Counted from the stretch's first letter, positions 34,857 through 48,352 are shown. The stretch: 64,000 nt of DNA from Pantoea sp. Cy-639 (GCF_011752525.1 NZ_VWXI01000014.1:1-64000), one strand, 5' to 3'. A program made the numbers and translations. The notes: generated by a model not told the origin, from the letters alone.

Positions 34857-36347
34857 TCAGGGCAACGGCTTGGCCAGCCGCGCCGGGCCGCGTACCGCCA
34901 CGCCACCGAGGGCGTAGTACAGGCCACCGCCCAGCAGCGAGCCGGTGAACCAGCCGTAGTCGTAGAACCAGCTGAAGCTGCTGTTGCCGATGGCCATCAC
35001 GGTCAGCACCACCGGCACGCCGAAGGCGGCGAAGCCGGCCAGGTTCCATGCCGGGTACACGTCGTCGCGGTACAGCCCGGCCAGGTCCAGGCGCTGGCGG
35101 CGGACCAGGAAGTAGTCCACCACCATGATCCCGGCGATCGGCCCGAGCAGGCTCGAGTAGCCCAGCAGCCAGTTGGAGTAGACCGCCTCCAGGCTCAGGT
35201 CCGAGACGATCCAGCCAAGCTTCTTGAACAGTTCGTGGGCCATCAGCGCCAGGCCGATCAGCCCGGTCAGCCAGACTGCACGGTTACGTCCGATCAGGCG
35301 CGGGGCGATGTTCTGGAAGTCGTTGGTGGGCGAGACGATGTTTGCCGCAGTGTTGGTGGCCAGGGTGGCGAGCACGATCAAGGTCATCGCCACGGCAACC
35401 CAGCCGGGGCTCTGGATCCTGCCGATCAGGCTGACCGGGTCGGACACCGTCTCGCCCACCAGCGACGCCGAGGCCGCGGTCATGATCACCCCGAGGGCGG
35501 CGAACAGGAACATGGTCAGCGGCAGGCCGTAGATCTGTCCGAGCACCTGGTCTTTCTGGCTCTTCGCGTAGCGGCTGAAGTCGGGGATGTTCAGCGACAG
35601 GGTGGCCCAGAAACCGACCATGGCGGTGAGGCCGGCGCAGAAGTAGCCGACCACGCTGGCGCCCTCCGGACGCTTGGGCGGTTGCGCCAGCAGCTCGCTC
35701 ATCGACATGTGCGGCAGCGCCCAGAACAGCAGACCCAGGCCCACTGCCACCAGCAACGGCGCGGCGAGGGTTTCGAGCAGCTTGATCGACTCGGCGCCGC
35801 GCAGCACCACCCACAGGTTCAGCGACCAGAACAGCATGAACCCGATCACCTCGCCGGTGCCGCCGAGGGATTTCCAGCCCTCGAACAGCGAGCCCAGCAG
35901 CAAGTGGATGGCCAGCCCGCCGAACAACGTCTGGATGCCGAACCAGCCGCAGGCCACCACGGCACGGATCAGGCACGGCACGTTGGAGCCGAGGATGCCG
36001 AACGACGAGCGCAACAGCACCGGGAAGGGAATGCCGTACTGGGTGCCGGGGAAGGCGTTCAGGGTCAGCGGGACAAGCACGATCAGGTTGGCCAGCAGGA
36101 TCGCCAGCAGCGCTTCGCCGACACTCAGGCCGAAGTAGGCGGTGAGCACCCCGCCAAGGGTGTAGGTGGGTACGCAGATGGACATCCCCACCCACAGCGC
36201 GGTGATGTGCCACTTGTTCCAGGTGCGCTGGTGGACCTTGGTCGGGGCGATGTCGTGGTTGTAGCGCGGGCTGTCGAGGACGTCGCTGCCGGCGTCGAGC
36301 TCGTACAGGCCGTGCCGCTCGATCACTTGCGATCTGCTCTGCTGCAT
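34857..36347 (-). CDS. NCS1 family nucleobase:cation symporter
   Basis: A 496-residue inner-membrane transporter with about 12 hydrophobic segments. The N-terminal YNHDIAPTKVHQRTWNKWHITALWVGMSI is the NCS1 signature, followed by QYGIPFPVLLRSSFGI and NTAANIVSPTNDFQNI. Given the surrounding genes the substrate is probably uracil, thymine or dihydropyrimidine; hydantoin or allantoin are alternatives in this family. GGAGAG precedes the ATG. Divergent from the dihydropyrimidinase gene. Confidence 0.93.
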   Translation of the reverse strand: MQQSRSQVIERHGLYELDAGSDVLDSPRYNHDIAPTKVHQRTWNKWHITALWVGMSICVPTYTLGGVLTAYFGLSVGEALLAILLANLIVLVPLTLNAFPGTQYGIPFPVLLRSSFGILGSNVPCLIRAVVACGWFGIQTLFGGLAIHLLLGSLFEGWKSLGGTGEVIGFMLFWSLNLWVVLRGAESIKLLETLAAPLLVAVGLGLLFWALPHMSMSELLAQPPKRPEGASVVGYFCAGLTAMVGFWATLSLNIPDFSRYAKSQKDQVLGQIYGLPLTMFLFAALGVIMTAASASLVGETVSDPVSLIGRIQSPGWVAVAMTLIVLATLATNTAANIVSPTNDFQNIAPRLIGRNRAVWLTGLIGLALMAHELFKKLGWIVSDLSLEAVYSNWLLGYSSLLGPIAGIMVVDYFLVRRQRLDLAGLYRDDVYPAWNLAGFAAFGVPVVLTVMAIGNSSFSWFYDYGWFTGSLLGGGLYYALGGVAVRGPARLAKPLP

Positions 36348-36764
36348 GGGGCTCTCCAGGTTTTTCTTGTTGTTGTCTGCTCATCGGGCTGATGCGATGG
36401 CCGGAGTACACACGCTTTTCCAGTACTGCGCCTGCGTTCCGGCCTGGCGCAGGTGACCGGTGCTTTTTTGATGGATTCCAGGCAGTTGAAGTTGCGTAGA
36501 AAATCTTGATCATTTTTTCTTCCTGTCAAGGTAGTCAAAATGCCATGGAAGGTCGAAACCGCTGATGTTTTGTATAAAAATCCTTATAAAACAGATAGAT
36601 AGAAAATAAGATATTTGCATTTATTTTTTCTTGCTCAATCCATGTTCAGCTACTAGCCTCGATTCTTGTCAGGTCTGACAGGATTGAAAAACCTCCCTCG
36701 ACCCGGCCCAGCACAATTCCAAGAACCGGCCAGAGCAGACCGGTCAGCCTGCGAGGAAAACGGC
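36348..36764. promoter_or_regulatory. AT-rich divergent control region of the pyrimidine locus
   Basis: This 417-base gap separates the transporter/amidohydrolase transcript (minus) from the pydB-X-A transcript (plus). Positions about 36500-36660 are strikingly AT-rich (for example TATAAAAATCCTTATAAAAC near 36571) against a GC-rich background, as expected for promoters in both directions. TTGACA and TTGACT hexamers occur on the minus strand near 36523-36539. Exact start sites cannot be set by eye. Confidence 0.65.
36667..36680. promoter_or_regulatory. Candidate operator TGTCAGGTCTGACA
   Basis: A 14-base inverted repeat with 6-base arms and a two-base centre, 85 bases before the pydB start codon, in the right place and symmetry for a TetR- or LysR-type operator. 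It does not match the E. coli RutR consensus (TTGACCAnnTGGTCAA) closely. Assignment to the RutR-like regulator at 43835 is conjecture. Confidence 0.35.
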
Positions 36765-38204
36765 ATGTCCCTGTTGATCCGTGGCGCCACCGTGGTCACC
36801 CACGAAGAACGTTACCCCGCCGATGTCCTGTGTGCCGATGGCCTGATCCGCGCCATCGGCGAGCATCTCGAACCCCCCACCGGCTGCCAGGTACTGGACG
36901 GCAGCGGCCAGTACCTGATGCCCGGCGGCATCGACCCGCACACCCACATGCAACTGCCGTTCATGGGCACCGTGGCCAGCGAGGACTTCTTCAGCGGTAC
37001 CGCCGCGGGGCTGGCCGGCGGCACCACCTCGATCATCGACTTCGTCATTCCCAACCCGCAGCAGTCGCTGCTCGAGGCCTTCCACACCTGGCGCGGCTGG
37101 GCGCAGAAGAGCGCGGCGGACTACGGCTTCCACGTCGCCATCACCTGGTGGAGCGAGCAGGTCGCCGAGGAAATGGGCGAGCTGGTCAGCCGTCACGGGG
37201 TGAACAGCTTCAAGCATTTCATGGCCTACAAGAACGCGATCATGGCCGCCGACGACACCCTGGTCGCCAGCTTCGAGCGCTGCCTGCAACTGGGCGCGGT
37301 GCCGACGGTGCATGCCGAGAACGGCGAGCTGGTCTATCACCTGCAGAAAAAGCTGCTGGCCCAAGGGCTGACCGGTCCCGAGGCGCATCCGCTGTCACGC
37401 CCGGCGCAGGTCGAGGGCGAGGCCGCCAGCCGCGCCATCCGCATTGCCGAGACCCTGGGCACGCCGCTGTACCTGGTGCACATTTCCAGCCGCGAGGCGC
37501 TGGACGAGATTACCTACGCCCGGGCCAAGGGCCAGCCGGTGTACGGCGAGGTGCTGCCGGGCCACCTGCTGCTCGACGACAGTGTCTACCGCGACCCGGA
37601 CTGGGCCACCGCCGCCGGCTACGTGATGAGCCCGCCGTTCCGTCCGCGCGAGCACCAGGAGGCACTGTGGCGCGGGCTGCAGTCGGGCAACCTGCATACC
37701 ACCGCCACCGACCACTGCTGTTTCTGCGCCGAGCAGAAGGCCATGGGGCGCGATGACTTCAGCCGCATCCCCAACGGCACCGCCGGTATCGAGGACCGCA
37801 TGGCGGTGCTGTGGGATGCCGGGGTGAACACTGGGCGCCTGTCGATGCACGAGTTCGTCGCCCTTACCTCGACCAACACGGCGAAGATCTTCAACTTGTT
37901 CCCACGCAAGGGCGCGATCCGCGTCGGCGCCGATGCCGACCTGGTGCTGTGGGATCCGCAGGGCACGCGCACCATCAGCGCCCGTACCCACCACCAGCAG
38001 GTCGACTTCAACATCTTCGAAGGCCGCACCGTGCGTGGCGTGCCCAGTCACACCATCAGCCAGGGCGAGGTGCGCTGGGCCGATGGCGACCTGCGTGCCG
38101 AGCCGGGCGTCGGGCGCTATGTGGAGCGCCCGGCGTATCCCTCGGTGTACGAAGTGCTGGAGCGCCGCGCCGAGCGGCAGCGGCCGGCACCGGTCAAGCG
38201 CTGA
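36765..38204 (+). CDS. pydB: Dihydropyrimidinase
   Basis: A 479-residue cyclic amidohydrolase opening dihydrouracil or dihydrothymine to the N-carbamoyl-beta-amino acid. Metal ligands are in GIDPHTHMQLPF, the carbamylated Lys in NSFKHFMAYK, further His in HAENGELV and VHISSREAL, and Asp in TATDHCCF. Length is standard. GAGGAAAACGGC precedes the ATG at 36765. First gene of the plus-strand pyd transcript. D-hydantoinase activity is common as a side reaction in this family. Confidence 0.95.
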   Translation: MSLLIRGATVVTHEERYPADVLCADGLIRAIGEHLEPPTGCQVLDGSGQYLMPGGIDPHTHMQLPFMGTVASEDFFSGTAAGLAGGTTSIIDFVIPNPQQSLLEAFHTWRGWAQKSAADYGFHVAITWWSEQVAEEMGELVSRHGVNSFKHFMAYKNAIMAADDTLVASFERCLQLGAVPTVHAENGELVYHLQKKLLAQGLTGPEAHPLSRPAQVEGEAASRAIRIAETLGTPLYLVHISSREALDEITYARAKGQPVYGEVLPGHLLLDDSVYRDPDWATAAGYVMSPPFRPREHQEALWRGLQSGNLHTTATDHCCFCAEQKAMGRDDFSRIPNGTAGIEDRMAVLWDAGVNTGRLSMHEFVALTSTNTAKIFNLFPRKGAIRVGADADLVLWDPQGTRTISARTHHQQVDFNIFEGRTVRGVPSHTISQGEVRWADGDLRAEPGVGRYVERPAYPSVYEVLERRAERQRPAPVKR

Positions 38205-38353
38205 GTTCATTAGGGCTGCCGCGCAGCCCGTCGCGACACAAGGCCGCTCCTGCAGGCGTCGGCGACTCCTGGCTGGCGTGGGCTCGTGTCGCAACCTCCC
38301 GCACCCTGCGCGACTTCCGTTGCCTGGGTCTATAAAAAAGAGAGGCTCCTACC

Positions 38354-39721
38354 GTGATCGATGCCCTGAACCACTTGCCGCGCCCCCGCGCCGGTGCCGA
38401 CCAACTGGCCGAGGCCTTCAGCGACCTCGCGCCACCACTCACCGCCCGCCAGGCCATCGTCGAGAGCGCGCGCTGCCTGTACTGCTACGACGCCCCGTGC
38501 GTCAACGCCTGCCCCAGCGAGATCGACATCCCGTCGTTCATCCGCCGTATCGCCGACGACAACCTGCAGGGCGCCGCCGAGCGCATCCTTTCGGCCAATA
38601 TCCTCGGCGGCAGTTGTGCCCGGGTGTGCCCGACCGAAATCCTCTGCCAGCAGGCCTGCGTGCGCAACAACGCCCAGGAGTGCGCTCCCGTGCTGATCGG
38701 CCAGTTGCAGCGCTATGCCGTGGACCATGCCGGTTTCACCGGGCATCCGTTCCAGCGCTCGCCGGCCACCGGCAAGCGCATCGCCGTGGTCGGCGCCGGG
38801 CCGGCCGGGCTGTCCTGCGCACATCGCCTGGCCATGCATGGCCATGACGTGGTGATCTTCGAGGCGCGGGACAAGGCCGGCGGCCTCAACGAATACGGCA
38901 TCGCCCGCTACAAGCTGGTGGACGACTACGCCCAGCGCGAAGTGCAGTTCCTGCTTGGCATTGGCGGTATCGAGATCCGTCATGGCCAGCGCCTGGGCGA
39001 CAACCTCGGCCTGGGCGAGCTGCACAGCCAATACGACGCGGTGTTCCTGGGACTCGGGCTGGACGCCGTGCGCCACCTGGGCTTACCGGACGAAGACGCG
39101 CCGGGCCTGCTGGCCGCCACCGAGTACATCCGCGAACTGCGCCAGGCCGACGACCTTGGCCAACTGCCACTGGCCGACCGTTGCCTGGTGCTCGGCGCCG
39201 GCAACACCGCGATCGACATGGCCGTGCAGATGAGCCGCCTGGGTGCCCGCGAGGTCCATCTGATCTACCGGCGCGGCCAGGCCGACATGGGCGCCACCGG
39301 CCATGAACAGGAAATCGCCCTGCACAACCAGGTACACCTGCACACCTGGGCGCGGCCCGATGCGGTGCTGCTGGATGAGCAGGGGCGTGTGCGCGGCATG
39401 CGCTTCATGCGCACGCAACGACTGGCCGGGCGCCTGGAGGATACCGGCGAGTGCTTCGAGCTGGCCGCCGATGCGATCTTCAAGGCCATCGGCCAACGCT
39501 TCGACGAGGCCAGCCTGGCCGATCCACTGGCTGCGCAACTGGCCCGTGACGGCGAGCGCATTCGCGTCGACGGGCAAATGCGCACGTCACTGCCGGGCAT
39601 CTACGCCGGTGGCGACTGCACTGCCCTGGGCCAGGACCTCACGGTCCAGGCCGTACAGCACGGCAAGCTGGCCGCCGAAGCCATCCATGCCCAACTCACG
39701 CTCAATGTGGAGGCTGCGTAA
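38354..39721 (+). CDS. pydX: Dihydropyrimidine dehydrogenase, NAD(P)H-binding FeS/flavin subunit
   Basis: A 455-residue subunit like E. coli PreT and the small subunit of glutamate synthase. The N-terminal part has two cysteine clusters (CLYCYDAPCVNACP; CARVCPTEILCQQAC) for Fe-S clusters, then FAD-binding VVGAGPAGLSCA and NAD(P)-binding VLGAGNTAIDMA, ending with GIYAGGDCTALGQDLTVQAVQHGK. It passes electrons to PydA for reversible reduction of uracil/thymine. GTG start, AGAGG eight bases upstream. Stop is immediately followed by the pydA start. Confidence 0.93.
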   Translation: MIDALNHLPRPRAGADQLAEAFSDLAPPLTARQAIVESARCLYCYDAPCVNACPSEIDIPSFIRRIADDNLQGAAERILSANILGGSCARVCPTEILCQQACVRNNAQECAPVLIGQLQRYAVDHAGFTGHPFQRSPATGKRIAVVGAGPAGLSCAHRLAMHGHDVVIFEARDKAGGLNEYGIARYKLVDDYAQREVQFLLGIGGIEIRHGQRLGDNLGLGELHSQYDAVFLGLGLDAVRHLGLPDEDAPGLLAATEYIRELRQADDLGQLPLADRCLVLGAGNTAIDMAVQMSRLGAREVHLIYRRGQADMGATGHEQEIALHNQVHLHTWARPDAVLLDEQGRVRGMRFMRTQRLAGRLEDTGECFELAADAIFKAIGQRFDEASLADPLAAQLARDGERIRVDGQMRTSLPGIYAGGDCTALGQDLTVQAVQHGKLAAEAIHAQLTLNVEAA

Positions 39722-40996
39722 ATGGCCGATCTGTCCATCGTGTTCGCCGGTATCAAGGCGCCCAATCCGTTCTGGCTGGCCTCGGCGCCCCCCACCGACA
39801 AGGCCTACAACGTGGTCCGTGCCTTCGAGGCCGGCTGGGGTGGGGTGGTGTGGAAGACCCTGGGCGAGGACCCGGCGGCGGTCAACGTGTCGTCGCGCTA
39901 CTCGGCGCACTACGGCGCCAACCGCCTGGTGCAGGGGATCAACAATATCGAGCTGATCACCGACCGCTCGCTGGAGATCAACCTGCGCGAAATCACCCAG
40001 GTGAAGAGGGACTGGCCCGACCGCGCGCTGATCGTGTCGCTGATGGTGCCGTGCGTCGAGGCGTCCTGGCAGTTCATCCTGCCGCTGGTGGAGGCCACCG
40101 GCGCCGATGGCATCGAGCTCAACTTCGGCTGCCCCCACGGTATGCCCGAGCGCGGCATGGGCGCGGCGGTCGGCCAGGTGCCCGAGTACGTGGAGATGGT
40201 CACCCGCTGGTGCAAGCAGCACTGCTCGCTGCCGGTGATCGTCAAGCTCACCCCTAACATCACCGATATCCGCCAGTCGGCGCGGGCAGCCCATCGTGGC
40301 GGGGCGGACGCGGTGTCGCTGATCAACACCATCAACTCGATCACCAGCGTCGACCTCGAACGCATGGTCGCCCACCCGATCGTCGGCGAGCAGAGCACCC
40401 ACGGTGGCTACTGCGGCTCGGCAGTCAAGCCGATTGCCCTGAACATGGTCGCCGAGATTGCCCGCGACCCCGAGACCCGTGGCCTGCCGATCTGCGGCAT
40501 CGGGGGCATCGGCAACTGGCGCGACGCGGCCGAGTTCATCGCCCTGGGCAGTGGCGCGGTGCAGGTATGCACGGCGGCGATGCTGCATGGGTTCCGTATC
40601 GTCGAGGACATGCAGGATGGCCTGGCGCGCTGGATGGACCAGCACGGGCATCGCAGCCTGGAGGCATTCCGTGGCCAGGCGGTGGGCCATACCACCGACT
40701 GGAAGTACCTGGACATCAACTACAAATCGGTGGCGCAGATCGACCAGGCCGCCTGTATTGGCTGCGGCCGCTGCCACATCGCCTGCGAGGACACCTCGCA
40801 CCAGGCCATCGCCAGTACGCTGCAGGCCGACGGCACCCACGCCTACAGCGTGATCGAGGATGAGTGCGTGGGTTGCAACCTGTGCCAGATCACCTGCCCG
40901 GTGGAGAACTGCATCGAGATGGTCGCGCAGGACACTGGCAAGCCCTACCTGAACTGGACTCAAGACCCTCGCAATCCCTACCGCGAAGCCAGTTGA
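39722..40996 (+). CDS. pydA: Dihydropyrimidine dehydrogenase, catalytic FMN subunit
   Basis: A 424-residue subunit like E. coli PreA: an FMN-binding barrel resembling dihydroorotate dehydrogenase (NPFWLASAPPTDKAYNVVRAF; catalytic Cys in NFGCPHGMPERGMGAA) and a C-terminal ferredoxin domain with two 4Fe-4S motifs (CIGCGRCHIAC; CVGCNLCQITCPVENC). It reduces uracil or thymine to the dihydro form. The ATG follows the pydX stop without a gap, indicating coupling. Confidence 0.95.
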   Translation: MADLSIVFAGIKAPNPFWLASAPPTDKAYNVVRAFEAGWGGVVWKTLGEDPAAVNVSSRYSAHYGANRLVQGINNIELITDRSLEINLREITQVKRDWPDRALIVSLMVPCVEASWQFILPLVEATGADGIELNFGCPHGMPERGMGAAVGQVPEYVEMVTRWCKQHCSLPVIVKLTPNITDIRQSARAAHRGGADAVSLINTINSITSVDLERMVAHPIVGEQSTHGGYCGSAVKPIALNMVAEIARDPETRGLPICGIGGIGNWRDAAEFIALGSGAVQVCTAAMLHGFRIVEDMQDGLARWMDQHGHRSLEAFRGQAVGHTTDWKYLDINYKSVAQIDQAACIGCGRCHIACEDTSHQAIASTLQADGTHAYSVIEDECVGCNLCQITCPVENCIEMVAQDTGKPYLNWTQDPRNPYREAS

Positions 40997-41061
40997 TGCA
41001 AGCGCTCGCCAGTGTCCTCGCGGGCGCTGGCGAGGCCAGCGGCAGGGAGGGGGGACGCGGT

Positions 41062-41466
41062 TCAGTGTGGTGTCGCGGTTTCCTGCAGGCACCGCCACAC
41101 CACAGCCTCGGTATCGCACTCGAGCAGCGCCAGCGACCAGCGTGTCGTGACCACCCCCGCCTGGCGATGGACTTCGCGGTAGCGCAGCGCCACATGCGCC
41201 CCGACCTGCCAGACCACATCGAACGCGTCGACCTCGATCTGCAGTCCGGGTCGGGCACCTGCGGCACGGCGGAACAACTGTTCCACCTGCTGGCGATCGA
41301 TCAGCGCCCCTGCCACGCCGACCATGCTGAAGTCATCGGCGAATGCTGCCAGCAGTTCCTCCAGTTCGGCTGTACAGGTGTCTGCCGGGCGGGTGAACAC
41401 GGCATTGATCAGCGCATGGACGTGGTGCACGCTGTGGATGGCACGGGTAATCGGGGTGTCAGGCAT
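41062..41466 (-). CDS. NTF2-like/DUF4440 family protein
   Basis: A 134-residue single-domain protein of the cone-shaped NTF2/SnoaL type: N-terminal helix, ELLAAFADDFSMVGVAGALIDRQQVEQLF, then strands ending WSLALLECDTEAVVWRCLQE. The fold houses small-molecule enzymes and binding proteins; function unknown. Its start overlaps the end of the MFS gene by eight bases, so it is made with that transporter. Confidence 0.78.
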   Translation of the reverse strand: MPDTPITRAIHSVHHVHALINAVFTRPADTCTAELEELLAAFADDFSMVGVAGALIDRQQVEQLFRRAAGARPGLQIEVDAFDVVWQVGAHVALRYREVHRQAGVVTTRWSLALLECDTEAVVWRCLQETATPH

Positions 41467-42814
41467 GGCAGGTATGTTCCTTGGGCAGGGTGGTCAGGCG
41501 CAGTACTGGCAGCAGGCCACACAGCGCCGCCAGGGCGAAGGTCAGGTGGTAGGCGCGGGCAGTGTCCAGGTGTTGGTGCAGCAGGTTGAACAGCATCAGG
41601 AACAGCGCGGCGCCCACGCTGAAGGCCATCTGCCGGTTGATGTTCCACAGCACGCTGGCCTGCTGTGTGCGCTCGCCTTCGAAGTCGAGCAGCGCGGTGG
41701 TCTGCGCGGTATTGGCCGCCAGGCCGCCACCGCAGCCCATCAGGCCGTAGGCGGCGATCAGCAGCAGGCTGTCCAGTGCGCTGTCGACCTGTACCAGCAA
41801 GGCGATACCCAGGCTGTGCAGCAGTAGCGCAAGCAGCAGCAGGCGACGGGCGCCGACGCGGTTGAAGGCGCGTCCACCCAGCAGCATGGCGGCGAAGGCG
41901 CCGCCGGCATAGACCAGCATGCACAGGCCGCTGGCCCCGGCGCTCAGGTGCAGCTCTTCCTGCAGGTAGAAGAGGTTGAGCAGGTTGACGCCGGTGAACA
42001 CCCCGGGCACTGCCTGGTAGACCAGCATCGCGACACGCAAGCGGGCGCTGGCGAGCAGACTCAGCTCGAGCACGCCATGGCCGGTGCGCTTGTAGTGGGC
42101 GCGGTAGCCGAGGCCACAGATCAAGCCGGCCGCCAGCCAGGTCAGGGCAACGCCGGCGCTGTATCCCGCGCCGTAGGCCGACAGGCCCAGCAGCAGGCAG
42201 GCGAGGGCGCCGGCTACCAGCACCAGGCCCTTGAGGTCCGGGCGCGGCCGCGCCAGGCGTGGTGTCGCGCCCAGCCAGCAGCAGGCCATCGCGGCTGCCA
42301 GCAGGGCCAGCGGCACGCTGGCCTGGAACACCCACGGCCAGCGGCCGTGATCGACGATCATCCCGCCCAGGCTGGGCGAGAGGGCAGGGGCCAGCAAGGC
42401 TACGGCCATTACCAGGGTCGAGACGCGGGTCCGTTCGGCCCCCTGGAACAGGTTGAAGGTCAGGGCCTGGCCGACCGGAATCAACAGGCCACCCGCAAGA
42501 CCCTGGACGAAGCGCCAGGCGACCAGCGCGGCGAAGCTGCCGGCCTGGCCGCAACCCCAGGCGGCCAGGGCGAACACCAGCATCGAGAGAGTCAGCAGGG
42601 CGCGCGCGCCCCAGCGCCCAGCCAGCCAGGTGCTCAGCGGCATCACCAGGGTCAGCCCGAGGATGTAGGCGTTGCTCACCCAGGCGCTGCTGGCGGCGCT
42701 GACCGCCAGTTCGGCGCTGATGCGCGGCAGGGCCACGGCAGGCATGAAAATGTTCACGCAGTCGATGAAAAAGCCGGTCAGGAACACGGCGGCCACACGG
42801 TATCGAAACGTCAT
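41459..42814 (-). CDS. MFS transporter
   Basis: A 451-residue transporter with about 14 hydrophobic segments: FFIDCVNIFMPAVALPRIS (motif D-like), WLAGRWGARALLTL (motif A variant), ALLAPALSPSLGGMI (motif C-like), placing it among DHA2-type drug/metabolite exporters. A perfect AGGAGG is five bases before the ATG. The divergent LysR gene at 42905 shares a 90-base promoter region and is the likely regulator. Confidence 0.9.
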   Translation of the reverse strand: MTFRYRVAAVFLTGFFIDCVNIFMPAVALPRISAELAVSAASSAWVSNAYILGLTLVMPLSTWLAGRWGARALLTLSMLVFALAAWGCGQAGSFAALVAWRFVQGLAGGLLIPVGQALTFNLFQGAERTRVSTLVMAVALLAPALSPSLGGMIVDHGRWPWVFQASVPLALLAAAMACCWLGATPRLARPRPDLKGLVLVAGALACLLLGLSAYGAGYSAGVALTWLAAGLICGLGYRAHYKRTGHGVLELSLLASARLRVAMLVYQAVPGVFTGVNLLNLFYLQEELHLSAGASGLCMLVYAGGAFAAMLLGGRAFNRVGARRLLLLALLLHSLGIALLVQVDSALDSLLLIAAYGLMGCGGGLAANTAQTTALLDFEGERTQQASVLWNINRQMAFSVGAALFLMLFNLLHQHLDTARAYHLTFALAALCGLLPVLRLTTLPKEHTCHA

Positions 42815-42904
42815 CGCTCCTCCTTTGCAGCGCGCAGCCTAGGTGGCATGGACTGTCCCTGTCGATGCCGCTACCCTTGAAACTCTGTTTGATGGAAGTG
42901 AACA

Positions 42905-43834
42905 ATGCCGCGCACGGCCCTCCACGCCCAGCTCAACCGGGTGCAGACCTTTCTGGCGGTGGTCGATTTCGGCTCGTTCACCAAGGCCGCCGCGTTTCTC
43001 GGCATCAGCAAGGCCATGGCCAGCCAGCACGTCAGGGCGCTGGAGCAGGCGCTGGGCGTCACGCTGCTGGTGCGCACCACCCGCGCCATTGCCGTTAGCG
43101 AAATCGGGCAGGCGTTCTATACGGACTTCAAAGGGATCGTCGGTGACGTCGAAGGGGCGTTCGACAGTGTCATGCGCCGTCACAACGGGGTGGCCGGTAC
43201 CTTGCGCCTGAGCACCACGGCCGAATACGGCGAACGCTTCATCCTGCCGCTGCTCCCGGCTTTTACCGCGCGCTATCCTGCGTTGTCGATCAACTATCAG
43301 GTCGACTCCTCGCTCAGTGACCTGATAGCCGAGCGACTCGACCTGGTCGTGCGCCTGGGGACCCTGGTGGACTCGAACCTGCGCAGCCGCAAGCTGGCCG
43401 ACTATGACATCGTGCTGGTGGCCGCGCCGGCGCTGCTGGCGCGCCAGCCGGTCGAACAGCCAGCGGACCTGGCCAGGTTGCCGTGGATCGCCAACAGCAA
43501 CCTGCGCAGCCCCACCGACTGGACCCTCCACGACGCGCAGGCGAAGGCCGTGAGCATCAGCGGCAGCGCTGCCTTTCACGCCAATGCCGCCCATGCCATC
43601 CGGGCGATGGCCCTTGCCGGTCTGGGGGTCGCCGTGTTGCCGGCCTGGCTGATCGAGGCCGACCTGGCCTGTGGCGCGTTGCGCCGGCTGCTGCCCGGCT
43701 ACAGCCTGCCGGCACAGCCCGTCAGCGTGGTGTACCCCAACGCAAGCCATATGCCGTACAAGACCCGGGTGTTCATCGACTTTCTTTGCGAGTGCCTGGA
43801 CAACCAGGCAGGCGAGCTGAGACTGTCCGCCTGA
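42905..43834 (+). CDS. LysR-family transcriptional regulator
   Basis: A 309-residue regulator: winged helix at the N-terminus (TFLAVVDFGSFTKAAAFLGISKAMASQHVRALEQAL) and an effector domain. It is divergent from the MFS/DUF4440 transcript, the standard LysR arrangement, so it probably controls that exporter. Ends back to back with the RutR-like gene, with no bases between the stop codons. Confidence 0.9.
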   Translation: MPRTALHAQLNRVQTFLAVVDFGSFTKAAAFLGISKAMASQHVRALEQALGVTLLVRTTRAIAVSEIGQAFYTDFKGIVGDVEGAFDSVMRRHNGVAGTLRLSTTAEYGERFILPLLPAFTARYPALSINYQVDSSLSDLIAERLDLVVRLGTLVDSNLRSRKLADYDIVLVAAPALLARQPVEQPADLARLPWIANSNLRSPTDWTLHDAQAKAVSISGSAAFHANAAHAIRAMALAGLGVAVLPAWLIEADLACGALRRLLPGYSLPAQPVSVVYPNASHMPYKTRVFIDFLCECLDNQAGELRLSA

Positions 43835-44455
43835 TCAAGGCTCGAGCCCGATACCGCGCAGGATGACGCTGGTCACCGTCTGTACGGCGTTTTCGAAAGC
43901 CAGGTCGGACAAGGGCTGGCCGTCGTTGAGCAAAGTCACCTGGTAGCCGAAGTCGGCATAGTGCTGGGTCGCCGCCCAGATCATGTACAACAGTGCCGAC
44001 GGCTCTACAGGCAGGATGCGCTTGTCTTGCACCCAGCCACGAATCTTCGCTTGCTTGAGCTGGGCCCAGGGCACCAGCGTGTCGTCCAGGTTCGCGCCCA
44101 GCAGCGGTGCGCCGTGGAGGATTTCCTCGGCCCAGATCTTCGAGCCCAGCGGGCGGGAGCGCGAGTGGCCCATCTTGGCGCGGATGTAGCTGGTCAGCAC
44201 CACTCGCGGGTCGTCGAAACGCTCGAAACACTGGGCATCCTGCTTCCAGACGTCGAGCAGGTCCTGCAGTACCGCGCGGTACAGTTCGTCCTTGGTATTG
44301 AAGTAGTAATGCAGGTTGGAGCGTGGCAGTCGCGCCTGTTCGGCGATGTCGCCCATGGAGGTGCCGCCGTAGCCTTTCTCGGCGAACACCTGCTCGGCGG
44401 CCTGGAGGATCTTTTCGATGTTGCGCCGGCGGATCTCGATCTTGTGGTTGGCCAT
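43835..44455 (-). CDS. TetR-family regulator, RutR-like
   Basis: A 206-residue repressor. The helix-turn-helix (KILQAAEQVFAEKGYGGTSMGDIAEQARL) is followed by LHYYFNTKDELYRAVLQDLLDVW and a YcdC-type C-terminal domain; long stretches such as EILHGAPLL, IRGWVQDKRILPVEP and LLYMIWAATQHYADFGYQV line up with E. coli RutR, the uracil-sensing regulator of pyrimidine use. A start at 44455 (MANHKIEIRRRNIEKIL) is chosen; the longer frame is not family-like. It lies 2.8 kb after pydA, so control of the pyd locus is likely. Confidence 0.88.
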   Translation of the reverse strand: MANHKIEIRRRNIEKILQAAEQVFAEKGYGGTSMGDIAEQARLPRSNLHYYFNTKDELYRAVLQDLLDVWKQDAQCFERFDDPRVVLTSYIRAKMGHSRSRPLGSKIWAEEILHGAPLLGANLDDTLVPWAQLKQAKIRGWVQDKRILPVEPSALLYMIWAATQHYADFGYQVTLLNDGQPLSDLAFENAVQTVTSVILRGIGLEP

Positions 44456-44644
44456 GGGCTGTCCGTGTTGACCTGGTCCGGCAAGGCTAACAGCTTTGCC
44501 AAGGGCGGGGTAAAGCCTTTGCGCAAGGATCGAGCGAGCCTTTATCCGTCCTGCGCCGATGTTCGCAGGCAAGGCCGGCTCCTGCAGGAAATCGCCGCGC
44601 TGGGCGAAATCCTGCGGGAGCGGGCTTGCCCCGCGATGAGGGGC

Positions 44645-48352
<3,708 letters not shown>

